NCBI GenBank assembly: GCA_050258735.1
Contig: JBLMZJ010000042.1
Span: forward strand, 1 to 48,705
From: Syntrophomonas_A sp050258735
GTDB taxonomy: Bacteria; Bacillota; Syntrophomonadia; Syntrophomonadales; Syntrophomonadaceae
DNA length: 48,705 nucleotides
Direction of reading: 5' to 3'
Below the pieces are notes generated by a model. It was not told the origin of the DNA. It made no database searches and saw only the letters and a list, made by a program, of their open reading frames with translations. The translations under genes were made by a program, and so were the position numbers. Shown here in pieces: positions 16,419-25,333 of this stretch; within the stretch, counting starts at the first letter, position 1, and the number at the start of each line of letters is the position of its first letter.

Positions 16419-16623
16419 CTTTCGCCACGATACATAACAAATTCGCCGCCGATATCAATAATCCCTTTGAAACCAGCAGGTAAATATATCGGAGGTCAGC
16501 CCGGACTAGATCCGACAAGGGGATGACAAGATGGCCGCCCCCTGTCATAATAGGATAACAGGTTTTACGAAGAATTGACCAATTACCGCCGGGGTGATCA
16601 TTTTGTTGTTTACTTCAAAAATC

Positions 16624-16818
16624 ATGAAAAAGACAGTAAAGGAACTGCGCAAAAACCAATGCCTTACCGCAAAAGAGTTAGCCGATAAGCTTAAGATAGA
16701 TACCGCAGAAATACTGAAAATCGATGCCCTGAAGCTCAAGGATGTATCGGAGCCTTTAAGGGCCAGGCTTTTACCCATATTAAGGGGTGACTATACGGAT
16801 AAAATACCCTGGCTTTAA
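16624..16818 (+). CDS. Small HTH-like protein of unknown function
   Basis: 64 aa from the ATG at 16624; the frame is open to a GTG at 16594. Neither start has a convincing ribosome binding site; the ATG is preferred because the resulting N-terminus MKKTVKELRKNQCLTAKELA is like a small HTH protein. LTAKELADKLKIDTAEILKI could be a helix-turn-helix. It ends in GDYTDKIPWL. A terminator follows at 16851. Function unknown. Confidence 0.6.
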   Translation: MKKTVKELRKNQCLTAKELADKLKIDTAEILKIDALKLKDVSEPLRARLLPILRGDYTDKIPWL

Positions 16819-16850
16819 GATGTATGGACAGGGAACTTCTAAAAAGAACG

Positions 16851-16882
16851 AGCACCTCCGTAGAATCGGAAGTGCTTTTTTA
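16851..16882 (+). terminator. Terminator of the small HTH-like gene
   Basis: AGCACCTCCG (16851-16860) pairs with CGGAAGTGCT (16867-16876) with one mismatch, followed by six T. Confidence 0.75.
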
Positions 16883-16912
16883 TGTTATATTGTTTTTCCC
16901 GTCGTTCGGTTA

Positions 16913-17164
16913 TTAATGCCTTCTATTGCTGACCCGCTGGATCTCGTTCCAAACCTGTTCCGGGGTCATCCCTTTGGCGCTAAAAACCGGAGCATCGATC
17001 TGAATACCCTCAAAGCCCAGATAATTTTTCTGTATCCCGGATAAAACAACCGCGTCTACCTGTCGTTCCCGGGCTGCATCGATATTTATGATCTGACAGC
17101 CTTGTTCAGTTAAGTAGTCTTTCACCGGTGTTAGACCATCATCCAGAGCTACTACTGTGATCAC
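16913..17164 (-). CDS. YkuS/UPF0180-family protein
   Basis: 83 aa, small alpha/beta protein. The pattern VKDYLTEQGCQIINID, DAVVLSGIQKNYLGF and PVFSAKGMTPEQVWNEI matches the YkuS (UPF0180) family, whose function is unknown. The start is GTG with GGGGGTGA 4 nt upstream. Neighbours are unrelated small genes. Confidence 0.75.
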   Translation of the reverse strand: MITVVALDDGLTPVKDYLTEQGCQIINIDAARERQVDAVVLSGIQKNYLGFEGIQIDAPVFSAKGMTPEQVWNEIQRVSNRRH

Positions 17165-17264
17165 TCTATCACCCCCATTTGATATTTTTCCACTAACTTA
17201 GTATGCGGTCACGGCATACCCTTTATGCAATCGGACAGGGAGGGCCCTTCCCAGCCTGATAAAA

Positions 17265-17293
17265 AGGAAAAGGAAGCAACATGTTGCTTCCTT
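17265..17293 (-). terminator. Terminator of the 44-codon gene
   Basis: A perfect 24-bp palindrome (17270-17293, core GGAAGCAACATGTTGCTTCC) is followed on the minus strand by TTCCTTTTT. Confidence 0.7.
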
Positions 17294-17321
17294 CAGTTCT
17301 TGCTTGATCTCTGTTGGTCCC

Positions 17322-17456
17322 TTACTTTTTCTTTTTAGCATCGTCAGAGGATGGCGGTTTTTTGTTCTGCGGTCCTCTTTCTGCCCAGGCTTCACTGGGA
17401 ACACCCCAGGTAGGGGAAACCTTCTGGATATCATCCTTATCCTTTTTGCCGGCCAG
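17322..17456 (-). CDS. Small 44-aa charged protein, probable CTG start
   Basis: A very strong ribosome binding site, AGGAGGTG (17470-17463), lies 6 nt before a CTG that opens a 44-codon frame: (M)AGKKDKDDIQKVSPTWGVPS, then EAWAERGPQNKKPP and a Lys-rich end KKKK. A GTG at 17465 would overlap the binding site and is less likely. A good terminator follows at 17293-17265. Ribosome site, frame and terminator together support a real small gene. It is hydrophilic, probably cytoplasmic, function unknown. A larger frame over the same DNA (17198-17434) lacks such signals. Confidence 0.6.
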   Translation of the reverse strand: MAGKKDKDDIQKVSPTWGVPSEAWAERGPQNKKPPSSDDAKKKK

Positions 17457-17576
17457 GGAAAACACCTCCTAATAATAGTGCTTTTTTAGTGTTCCCTGTT
17501 TGCGCCTATATTTATCGGAATATCCTGGCATATGGCAAATTGAAAAAAATGCCCCACAGCGATCAGGACGTTCCGG

Positions 17577-19172
17577 TCAATCTGCTTTGAACATCCGCTT
17601 AGATATCTTCAAAAAACTCTGCAATCCTCGCAGTCGACTGCTGAAGCCATGGCCATACCAGAAGACTATGATCCCACGCAGGCCTTCGTAAACACCCCGG
17701 TTGTTGGGAGGCCACCACAGATCCTTTTTTACCCCCGGCAATATATCCCGGATGATGACCTGGGGTTGGGTCATCTCCTCAAATCCGATATCGCCGTGGG
17801 TACGCCCTATGCTGGATTTTTTGAAGCCTCCCCAGGGAGTTTCGGCCTGGCCGTGGCTCATGAGGTGGTCATTGATATTGACCGCCCCAGCTTGTATCCG
17901 GCGGGCGATCTTTTCTGCCCGCACAGGATCCTTTGACCAGACCGAAGCGGAAAGGCCCAGATCCGAATCATTTGCCAGCCGAAGCGCCTCCTCCATATCC
18001 TTCACCTTCATTATGGCGATGATCGGGCCAAAGGTTTCCTCCCGCATGGTGACCATATCGTGGTTCACATTGGTCAATACCATAGCCGGCAGGAAGCTAT
18101 GCAGGTCATTATCTTCGGGAACCTTTGACTGGGCATACAAGATCGCACCTTTGGCCAGGGCGTCATCCAGGTGGGCCTTTACGGTCTCCACCTGATTTCT
18201 GGTGGTCATGGCCCCCATATCATTGTCCGGGTCCATACCGAAGCCTACCCGCAGTCCTTCCACCTTTGCTTTTAATAATCTTATAAAAGGTTCGTAGATT
18301 GCTTCATGGACATATACCCTTTCCACTCCGCCGCAGGATTGGCCGGAGTTGCAATATCCTCCCCAGATCGCCCCCATTACCGCCCGGTAGATGTCGGCAT
18401 CCTCGCAGACCAGCATGGGATCATTCCCACCCAGTTCCAGGGATACCGGGGTCAATGTCTCCGAGGCTTTTTTCATGAGATACTGTCCTACCGGGACCGA
18501 CCCCGTGAAGAACAGCTTATCTACCCCATTCTCCAAAATCATATCCCCCGCCGCGCTGCCCGGGATATTTACGTAATTGAAGACCCCCGGCGGCAGTCCG
18601 GCAGATTCGATACACTTCTTAAAAGCCAGACCGGTCAGCTGGGTCTGGGTAGCCATCTTAAGGATCACGGCATTTCCGGCCAGCAGCGCCATGATTACCT
18701 CGGAAAAGGGTATGGCAAAGGGATAGTTCCAGGGAGCAATAACGGCCACTACGCCCCAAGGAACCCGTACGATCCTGGCGCGTTTATTAAGTAAGATCGG
18801 GTGGGCCGGCTTCAGAGAGCGGTCTTGCAGGAACTTTACGGCATGGCGGCAATAATAGGTTACGGCCATGATGGCTGGGAGTATCTCTCCCGACATGGCA
18901 TCACTCATGGTCTTTCCGTTATCACGACTGATGGTTTCAGAAAGCTCGTCGATATGTTCCACCAGATAATCGCGGATCCTTAATATGTAACGGGCACGCT
19001 CACGTACAGGCAGTGCCGCCCATCCCTTCTGTGCTTCTCTGGCTTCGCCGATGACCCCCTTAAGATGGTCTTCATTATGCAAAGGAGAATAGCCTAGTAA
19101 TTCATTCGTCGCTGCACACCTGCATTCGGTCGAGTCCTCTGCCGGTTTGGCAATGCTTTGAGGTTTGACCAA
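17577..19172 (-). CDS. NAD(P)-dependent aldehyde dehydrogenase with C-terminal tail
   Basis: 531 aa. Motifs: APWNYP (146-151, Asn149), ELGGNDP (246-252, Glu246), FTGSVPVGQ (222-230), the catalytic Cys280 in NSGQSCGG, and REETFGPI near 378. It oxidises an aldehyde to an acid. The C-terminal 45-50 residues (from LWWPPNNRG, with an aromatic hydrophobic helix and a basic end) extend beyond the usual core and might touch the membrane. The start is TTG with AAAGGAGGAGG upstream. Single gene; substrate unknown. Confidence 0.92.
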   Translation of the reverse strand: MVKPQSIAKPAEDSTECRCAATNELLGYSPLHNEDHLKGVIGEAREAQKGWAALPVRERARYILRIRDYLVEHIDELSETISRDNGKTMSDAMSGEILPAIMAVTYYCRHAVKFLQDRSLKPAHPILLNKRARIVRVPWGVVAVIAPWNYPFAIPFSEVIMALLAGNAVILKMATQTQLTGLAFKKCIESAGLPPGVFNYVNIPGSAAGDMILENGVDKLFFTGSVPVGQYLMKKASETLTPVSLELGGNDPMLVCEDADIYRAVMGAIWGGYCNSGQSCGGVERVYVHEAIYEPFIRLLKAKVEGLRVGFGMDPDNDMGAMTTRNQVETVKAHLDDALAKGAILYAQSKVPEDNDLHSFLPAMVLTNVNHDMVTMREETFGPIIAIMKVKDMEEALRLANDSDLGLSASVWSKDPVRAEKIARRIQAGAVNINDHLMSHGQAETPWGGFKKSSIGRTHGDIGFEEMTQPQVIIRDILPGVKKDLWWPPNNRGVYEGLRGIIVFWYGHGFSSRLRGLQSFLKISKRMFKAD

Positions 19173-19318
19173 TGGATCCCCTCCTCCTTTTGATTAGTCC
19201 CGCGGGAATACCTTTTTATTGTAACTCTATTTCTTTATCATAATCACACATGTTGGCTTGGGGATAGTAGAGTTCAGCTCTTATATCTTCTTTGCCGGTA
19301 AAACTTAAAGAATACTAA

Positions 19319-19342
19319 AGCCAGGCATAATAGTACCTGGCT
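19319..19342 (-). terminator. Probable terminator of the MBL hydrolase gene
   Basis: AGCCAGG (19319-19325) pairs with CCTGGCT (19336-19342), about 30 nt after the stop codon. The T-run is short, so strength is uncertain. Confidence 0.45.
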
Positions 19343-19371
19343 GTAACTTGCCGCAGGTAATCAATATACTG

Positions 19372-20382
19372 TTAGGGATGGAAAACGACCCGATCGCCCT
19401 GATCGTTTTTCTGCAATACCCCCAGAGAAACCAGGTATTCCAGGTAACCTAGGGTTTCCCCGGCGGCGACGCGATCCAAGTGTACATAATCAACAAGATC
19501 ATAGATTTTGGGGTATAATTCGCCGACGCTGACCTGGCTCTTTACCAGTTCACGGACCTTATCCAACCGTCGCAGGTGCCGTTGCCGCAGGGCTTGTAAG
19601 CGCCGGGCCAAGTCCGAAAAGCTTTCACCATGACCTGGAAAGACGAGGGGTTCCCCGAAACTCAATAACCTTTCTACATCTTCGAAAAGCGAGGAGAGCA
19701 GATTCGTTCGCCGGGTATGCGGCCAATCCGAAAAGTGTATGTATGAATTGGCAGCCAGAAAATCAGCGATGAACAAATGGTTAATTTTCTCGTTCCACAG
19801 TAGGAACTGCCCATCCGCATGGACCGGGGTCGGAATGATCACGAATTTCTCGCCACGAAGATCGACGGCCTGCCCCTCAACCAGAGGCAGCAGCAGCTCG
19901 GGTTTAGGAAAAAGCGGGGTCACGTCATCTCGCCAGGACCTGATCAGTTCATCCACAAGAGCATCCGAAAAGCTCTGACGACGGCATTCAATTTCGATAG
20001 CCTTCCGATAGGCTTCTGCGAAATCAGAAGAAAAGAATATAAAATCGTTAGCGCGCCTAATCTCCTCCTCTAACATGAATACCGGGGCTTCCGCTATCTG
20101 CTGAAGCCAGCGCGCAGCTCCCAAATGATCGGGATGACAATGGGTGATGTATATCTGGTTGATATGCCGGAAGGTTATACCGATCTCCTTCAGAGCCTTC
20201 TCCCACACCTCCCGGGTCCCGGGCAAATCTACCCCGATGTCGATAACGCTCCATCCTTCACTGCTCTCGGTCAGGAAAACGTTGTTTTCCGCCAGCGGAT
20301 AGGGCATGGACTGCCGGATAATAAAATAACCGGCTTCTTCCCGTAGAATGCCACGATGAGTCAGTTCACCGTTAAGTCTCAT
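19372..20382 (-). CDS. Metallo-beta-lactamase-fold hydrolase (LACTB2-like)
   Basis: 336 aa. Metal-binding motif THCHPDHLG (80-88), then TPVHADGQ, an Asp in FIADFL and FPGHGE complete the site for two metals. The C-terminal third is helical, probably a winged-helix like that of LACTB2-type proteins. Such enzymes cut thioesters or other esters, sometimes RNA; the substrate here is not evident. GGGAGGAAAT precedes ATG 20382. It is divergent from the sigma-54 activator gene. Confidence 0.87.
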   Translation of the reverse strand: MRLNGELTHRGILREEAGYFIIRQSMPYPLAENNVFLTESSEGWSVIDIGVDLPGTREVWEKALKEIGITFRHINQIYITHCHPDHLGAARWLQQIAEAPVFMLEEEIRRANDFIFFSSDFAEAYRKAIEIECRRQSFSDALVDELIRSWRDDVTPLFPKPELLLPLVEGQAVDLRGEKFVIIPTPVHADGQFLLWNEKINHLFIADFLAANSYIHFSDWPHTRRTNLLSSLFEDVERLLSFGEPLVFPGHGESFSDLARRLQALRQRHLRRLDKVRELVKSQVSVGELYPKIYDLVDYVHLDRVAAGETLGYLEYLVSLGVLQKNDQGDRVVFHP

Positions 20383-20622
20383 ATTTCCTCCCGGTAAAAT
20401 AATTCCTTGCTTATAAATAGGGCTATGCTCTTTGACTTATTCTAGCAAAAATAAAACCAGGATGAACATCCCTCGTTTCACCGATATTTGCCAGGAAAGG
20501 TATTATGGAGATTTCTTACCGCTAACTTTTCGTCGAAACCATTCTAGCCCTTATTTCCAGATAAAAACTAACACTGGAATTAGATATCAAGTTAAAATAT
20601 AGGAAGGGAGGAGGGGTTATTA

Positions 20623-22011
20623 ATGAAACTCAGCGAATTGACCCCCAGAGATTTAGAACTTATAGAAAGACTTTTTTCTGGTACTGAAGGAGCACTCATT
20701 ATTGACGAGAAGGGGATAGTCAGTGTTTTTACCGATTACTATATGCGGGAATCCGGATTAAAGAAAGAGGAAGTTATCGGCAAGCGGGTCGACGAAGTGT
20801 TCCCCAATACCAGAATGTTGGAGGTGCTGCAGACCGGCAAGCCGATCATCGCTGAACTGTGGGAGCTCAAAGGTAAGAAACAGATCGTTTCCCGTGTGCC
20901 CATCCTGGAGGACGGTGCTGTAATAGGCGTTCTGGGAATAAGCATCTTCCGCTATATGAATGAGGCCAAGAGCTTTGCCCGGCGGGTCGATGCCATGTTC
21001 TCCGAGTTGGAACACTACAAGGAAGAAGTACAGCGCATCTACGGGGCCAAATACGCTCTGGGTTCCATCGTAGGCAAAAGTAAGGCTATCGTGGAAGCTA
21101 AAGCCGTGGTCGGTATTATCGCCCCGTCCAGCAATCCCATTCTGATATATGGTGAAACCGGCACCGGCAAGGAACTCTTCGCTCATGCCATCCACCAGGA
21201 AAGCTCACGCCGCCAAGGCCCCTTTATCCGTGTCAATTGTGCCGGGATCCCTGATAACCTTATCGAATCGGAATTGTTCGGTTATGACGAAGGAGCCTTT
21301 ACCGGAGCCCGTAAAGGCGGTAAGCCGGGCAAATTCGAACTGGCCAACCACGGCAGTATCTTCTTAGATGAGGTCAGCGAATTGTCCTGGACCGCCCAAG
21401 CCAAATTGCTTCGTGCCCTGCAGGAAAATGAAATTGAGAGAGTGGGATCGACCAAATTGATACCGGTCGATGTCAGGGTTATCTCGGCCACCAACGTTCC
21501 GCTGAATAAACTGGTGGCCGAAGGCAAATTCCGGAAGGATCTCTTCTTCCGTCTCAATGCTTTCAACCTGAAGATCCCTCCCTTGTCTCAGCGTATGAGC
21601 GATATCCCTTTGCTCTGCCAACACTTTATTGTAAATTACAATCGCGATAACGGGACGAAAATCGAGGGTCTGAATGATGAAGCCTATAAACTGCTGAACA
21701 GCTATCATTGGCCCGGCAACGTCAGGGAACTTAATATAGTTATCGAGCGGGCCTGTATGGATGCCCGGGAAGGCTTGATCACAGTACAAAACCTGCTCAG
21801 ATTCTCCAATGAATCCCGACGTGCACCGGCCAAGAACATCGAGTATAGTGGGTTCGATATCAGAGAAGCCAAACATGAAGCAGAGAAGGCAACAATTATT
21901 CGAGCCCTTCAGGTCAGTAACGGTAATCGTACCAAGGCTGCTGAACTTTTGGGTATCAGCCGCTCGTCTCTTTATAATAAGATAGAAGAGTTAAAAATCG
22001 AAATTATATAA
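20623..22011 (+). CDS. Sigma-54-dependent transcriptional activator with PAS domain
   Basis: 462 aa. Residues 1-115 form a PAS sensor (GALIIDEKGIVSVFTDYYMR), followed by a short coiled linker. The AAA+ domain has Walker A GETGTGKE (177-184), the sigma-54 contact loop GAFTGA (224-229), Walker B FLDE (247-250) and RKDLFFRL. A Fis-type HTH closes the protein (NRTKAAELLGISRSSLYNKI). It acts as an ATP-driven activator of sigma-54 promoters and senses a small ligand or redox state through PAS. The CoA-transferase gene downstream with a candidate -24/-12 promoter is the likely target. The ribosome site is GGGAGGAGGGG. Confidence 0.95.
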   Translation: MKLSELTPRDLELIERLFSGTEGALIIDEKGIVSVFTDYYMRESGLKKEEVIGKRVDEVFPNTRMLEVLQTGKPIIAELWELKGKKQIVSRVPILEDGAVIGVLGISIFRYMNEAKSFARRVDAMFSELEHYKEEVQRIYGAKYALGSIVGKSKAIVEAKAVVGIIAPSSNPILIYGETGTGKELFAHAIHQESSRRQGPFIRVNCAGIPDNLIESELFGYDEGAFTGARKGGKPGKFELANHGSIFLDEVSELSWTAQAKLLRALQENEIERVGSTKLIPVDVRVISATNVPLNKLVAEGKFRKDLFFRLNAFNLKIPPLSQRMSDIPLLCQHFIVNYNRDNGTKIEGLNDEAYKLLNSYHWPGNVRELNIVIERACMDAREGLITVQNLLRFSNESRRAPAKNIEYSGFDIREAKHEAEKATIIRALQVSNGNRTKAAELLGISRSSLYNKIEELKIEII

Positions 22012-22051
22012 ACTTTCATACATTTCTAATTATTTTGACAATCGTCTAATT

Positions 22052-22104
22052 TTCTGGACACAGCAAACTGCGCCAGAGCTCCATTGGTATGCAATTGTCC
22101 AGAA
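22052..22104. promoter_or_regulatory. Inverted repeat, possible activator binding site
   Basis: TTCTGGACA (22052-22060) is repeated in inverse as TGTCCAGAA (22096-22104), just upstream of the candidate sigma-54 promoter. It could be an upstream activator site for the preceding gene product or form a stem in the mRNA. Confidence 0.4.
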
Positions 22105-22107
22105 TTT

Positions 22108-22124
22108 TTGACAGGTGGTGTGCA
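22108..22124 (+). promoter_or_regulatory. Candidate sigma-54 (-24/-12) promoter
   Basis: TTGACAGGTGGTGTGCA fits the pattern TTGGCA-N..-TTGCA with the right GG-N10-GC spacing, but the -24 pair is GA instead of GG. The context (activator gene directly upstream) raises its value. Transcription would start near 22135. Confidence 0.4.
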
Positions 22125-22228
22125 TTATAAGGCTGTGAATGCCCATATATCTTCCCTCATGGATGGCATCGATCTTGCAGAAACAAGATTCGAGTCGTCC
22201 ATTTCTATTTTTGGGGGAGGAGTTATTA

Positions 22229-23572
22229 ATGGCTTTTTTAGAGAAAAAGATGAGAGAAGTCAAGTATGGTTCGCTGCAGGAAGAATACCAGGCTAAACTG
22301 CGTACCGCCAGCGAATTGGCGGCCATGATCCAGAGCAACGATGTTATCCTTGAACCGGGCGGGATCAATATACCCCATGATTTTCATGTGGAACTCGCCA
22401 AACGGGCCAAGGAAGTACGCAATGTTACTATTTGTCTGGGACTGTGTCTCAAGCTGTACGATTTTATGAACCCCGAATTCAAGGATAATATCCACATCGA
22501 GACTCCCTTTGTCGGACCGGTGGAAAGGATCCTCATCGAATGGGGCACCGCCTCCTATATCCCTCAGCATCTTAACCAGTTGGGAGAATGGCAGGACGAG
22601 AGAAAACCCAATGTCGTATCGATGGTGGTCACCCCCATGGATGAAAACGGTTACTTCAACCGCTCAGCCTTCGGCGGTTTGGTCCCCAAACGAGCGATTG
22701 CCGCAGCTGATACGATCATAGTGGAAGTCAATCCGACTACCCCGTGGCTGGAAGGTGACGATCTCAAGATCCATATTTCAGAAGTAGATTACATCAGCGA
22801 GTCCAATGCCGATCTCTTTGAGATCCCCGATATTCCAATTACCGATATAGAAAGACAAATAGCTGCCTATATAGCCGATATGATCCCCGACGGTTCCACT
22901 ATCCAGCTCGGATTGGGCGGTCTGGCCAATGCTATCGGCTATTTTCTGCACGGTAAAAAGGACCTGGGGGTCCATACCGAAGTAATACAGAAATCATTCA
23001 TGGAGCTCATGCAACTGGGCATTGTCAACAACTCCAAGAAGAATTTTTATCCGGGCAAGACCCTGGCGACCTTCTGTGTCGGTGATGCCGAACTTTGGAA
23101 ATTCGTTGATCATAACGATGATTTCCTGTTCACCGAAGTGGAATACAACAACAATCCATATATCATCGGGCAAAATGATAATCTGGTCTCCGTAAACAAC
23201 GCCCTCTGCATGGATCTGACCGGCCAGGTCGGCGCCGAATCAATCCGTCACCGGCAGTACAGCGGGACCGGTGGACAGCTTAATTTCCTGCAGGGTGCCA
23301 AGATGTCCAAGGGCGGTAAAAGCATTATAGCCCTGAACTCCAGCTGGCTCGATAAAGAAGGGAAACTCAGATCCAGTATTATTCCCTTCATGCCCCCGGG
23401 AACCGTAGTAACCAGTCCCCGTACCGAAGTGGAATATATCGTTACAGAATACGGCGTAGCCAACCTTAAATTCAAGAAGATCGCGGATCGGGTAAAAGCC
23501 ATGATCAAGATAGCCCATCCCGATTTCAGAGATGAGCTGACCTTCCAGGCCAAGCGTTTTTGGAAGGAATAA
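22229..23572 (+). CDS. Acetyl-CoA hydrolase/CoA-transferase family protein
   Basis: 447 aa, of the family of butyryl-CoA:acetate, 4-hydroxybutyrate and succinyl-CoA transferases. Seen: QLGLGGLANAIGYFL, TEVEYNNNPYIIG (the active Glu is expected here), SGTGGQLNFLQGAKMSKGGK and TEYGVANLKFK. Such enzymes move CoA between an acyl-CoA and a carboxylate through an enzyme-glutamyl-CoA thioester, an ATP-free way to activate fatty acids in syntrophs. ATG 22229 has GGGGGAGGAG 6 nt upstream; the frame is open to 22139 without a site. It follows the sigma-54 activator and is probably controlled by it. Confidence 0.9.
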   Translation: MAFLEKKMREVKYGSLQEEYQAKLRTASELAAMIQSNDVILEPGGINIPHDFHVELAKRAKEVRNVTICLGLCLKLYDFMNPEFKDNIHIETPFVGPVERILIEWGTASYIPQHLNQLGEWQDERKPNVVSMVVTPMDENGYFNRSAFGGLVPKRAIAAADTIIVEVNPTTPWLEGDDLKIHISEVDYISESNADLFEIPDIPITDIERQIAAYIADMIPDGSTIQLGLGGLANAIGYFLHGKKDLGVHTEVIQKSFMELMQLGIVNNSKKNFYPGKTLATFCVGDAELWKFVDHNDDFLFTEVEYNNNPYIIGQNDNLVSVNNALCMDLTGQVGAESIRHRQYSGTGGQLNFLQGAKMSKGGKSIIALNSSWLDKEGKLRSSIIPFMPPGTVVTSPRTEVEYIVTEYGVANLKFKKIADRVKAMIKIAHPDFRDELTFQAKRFWKE

Positions 23573-23629
23573 ACACATGGATCTAATACTAAATCCCAGG
23601 CAGTAATAAAATATGGCTTGAACTGTTTA

Positions 23630-23683
23630 AAAGCCCCCTGTAAATAATGCGCTGAACCCAGTTCATTATTTGCAGGGGGCTTT
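23630..23683. terminator. Long bidirectional terminator
   Basis: AAAGCCCCCTG (23630-23640) plus TAAATAATG pairs with CATTATTT-GCAGGGGGCTTT (23664-23683). It separates the convergent CoA-transferase and FAD/Rieske genes. Confidence 0.85.
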
Positions 23684-23706
23684 ATGTTAAGAGGCATGGA
23701 ACCGGA

Positions 23707-25257
23707 TCAGGAAAAGATCCGGGCTTCCACCTGGTTTCTCTCGGTGTGATCGCACTGGAGCTGGTAAAAAGCAGGGCCCTCGACTACATCCCCGTTATAA
23801 CCGAAGCGGGAGCCGTGGCAGGGACAGTCCCATGTCCTCTCCGCTTCATTCCATTTGAGTTCGCAGCCCAAGTGGGTACAGGTGGTGTCCACCCAGTGCA
23901 GTTCCCCTTCATCGTCGCGATAGACCCCCATTTTTTGACCCTCGACCGCCAGTACCTGTGCCTCCCCTGGTTTGACATCAACATCTTCAGGAAGTCTGGC
24001 CATCTTGCCGCTCACCAGTTCTTTAGCCACATCGGCATTTTGAACGAGAAATGTCTTGACGGAGGCCAGATTGAACCGTGAAGGGTTATAGACCGGCGCC
24101 CACGGGCTGTCTCCCTTAGTGATCAGATCGGCCAGGATCATCGAAGAAGCCATCGAATTGGTCATGCCCCATTTATTGAAGCCGGTGGCTACATAGATAT
24201 CAGGGCTGCGCGGGGTGAGGTGCCCCACGTAGGGTACCCCGTCGATAGTCATGCAATCCTGGGTCGACCATCGGTAAGGTATATCAGTAACTGTGAAGCT
24301 ATTACGGGCATATTCGATCAGGTTCCGGTAATGGACGTTGGTATCTGTCTCATCGCCGGTCTTGTGGTGCTCGCCCCCTACTATGATCAGTTCGTCCCCT
24401 CCGTCTTTTTGTGCCCGCAGGGAACGTGTAGGAGTTTCTGCCGTTATAAACGTTCCTTCCGGGAATTTCTCCTGGGCTTTTATCGCCAGAGCATAGGATT
24501 TGTCGGCATAGATCCTGGTGATGAAAAAACCGCCGCCATCAAAGAACGGATAATGTGAAGCTACGATGATCTTGTCGGCCTTGATACGCGGCCCATTTTT
24601 GGTGATAACGGTCACTGGTTTATCTTCCAGGTTAACTGTCACCGTATCTTCGAATATATAACCTCCGTGGTCGGTCACGTATTCAGCCAGGACTTTGAGA
24701 TACTTCAAGGGATGAAACTGAGCCTGGCGATCGAAGCGTACTGCTGCCCATATTTTAAAGGGAAGTGGGATCTTTTCCTGATATGCAGCATCTATTCCAA
24801 GTTCTTTGGCTGCTCTGGTCTCATCTTGTATATCTTTGATATATTGTTCAGATTGGGTATAAACATAGGCGGGCAGCCACGAAAAGTCACAATCGATCCC
24901 CTGCTCTTCAATGGTCTTGTGGATCATTTTGATGGCGGTCTCGTTTGCCTCCGCATACTGCCGGGCCAACTCGCTGCCCATTTCCTTGATCAGGCGGGCA
25001 TAGATGAGGGAATGCTGGGAGGTGACCTTGGCGGTGGTGTGGCCGGTGGTCCCATGCAGGACTTTGCCGGCTTCTGCTATCGCTACCTTCAAGCCCCGCT
25101 GGGTGAGCAGGTAAGCCGAGGTGATACCAGTGATCCCCCCGCCAACAATAGCCACATCGACAGTAATGTCTTCTTCTAGTTGCGGGAAGCTGGGAATACT
25201 CACTGAATCGATCCAGTATGAATTGGTTGGGGTGGTAAACTCTTTATCGCCAGGCAT
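23707..25257 (-). CDS. FAD-dependent oxidoreductase with C-terminal Rieske domain
   Basis: 516 aa. The N-terminus is a D-amino-acid-oxidase-type flavoprotein (VAIVGGGITGITSAYLL). A Rieske [2Fe-2S] domain follows from about 430 with CTHLGC and CPCHGSRF ligands (two Cys, two His). The layout is like Bacillus YhfW. It probably oxidises an amine or similar compound and passes electrons to the cluster; substrate unknown. The ATG at 25257 has AAAGGA 8 nt upstream; the ATG at 25266 lies within that site. Rieske-linked oxidoreductases are a little unexpected in a strict anaerobe. Confidence 0.88.
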   Translation of the reverse strand: MPGDKEFTTPTNSYWIDSVSIPSFPQLEEDITVDVAIVGGGITGITSAYLLTQRGLKVAIAEAGKVLHGTTGHTTAKVTSQHSLIYARLIKEMGSELARQYAEANETAIKMIHKTIEEQGIDCDFSWLPAYVYTQSEQYIKDIQDETRAAKELGIDAAYQEKIPLPFKIWAAVRFDRQAQFHPLKYLKVLAEYVTDHGGYIFEDTVTVNLEDKPVTVITKNGPRIKADKIIVASHYPFFDGGGFFITRIYADKSYALAIKAQEKFPEGTFITAETPTRSLRAQKDGGDELIIVGGEHHKTGDETDTNVHYRNLIEYARNSFTVTDIPYRWSTQDCMTIDGVPYVGHLTPRSPDIYVATGFNKWGMTNSMASSMILADLITKGDSPWAPVYNPSRFNLASVKTFLVQNADVAKELVSGKMARLPEDVDVKPGEAQVLAVEGQKMGVYRDDEGELHWVDTTCTHLGCELKWNEAERTWDCPCHGSRFGYNGDVVEGPAFYQLQCDHTERNQVEARIFS

Positions 25258-25333
25258 ATCAACCATCCTTTATTGTTAATATGCTTAGCATGTGTGGTTT
25301 ACCGCTTATTATGCGATAGTGTGAGCGGTATAA

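Noticed and set aside
16500..16560. Terminator or regulatory hairpin before the small HTH gene
   Set aside because: GACA.GGGG pairs only partly with CCCC.TGTC and no T-run follows on either strand.
21364..21876. 170-codon minus-strand frame inside the sigma-54 activator
   Set aside because: The plus strand carries intact AAA+ motifs; the minus frame is a chance opening.
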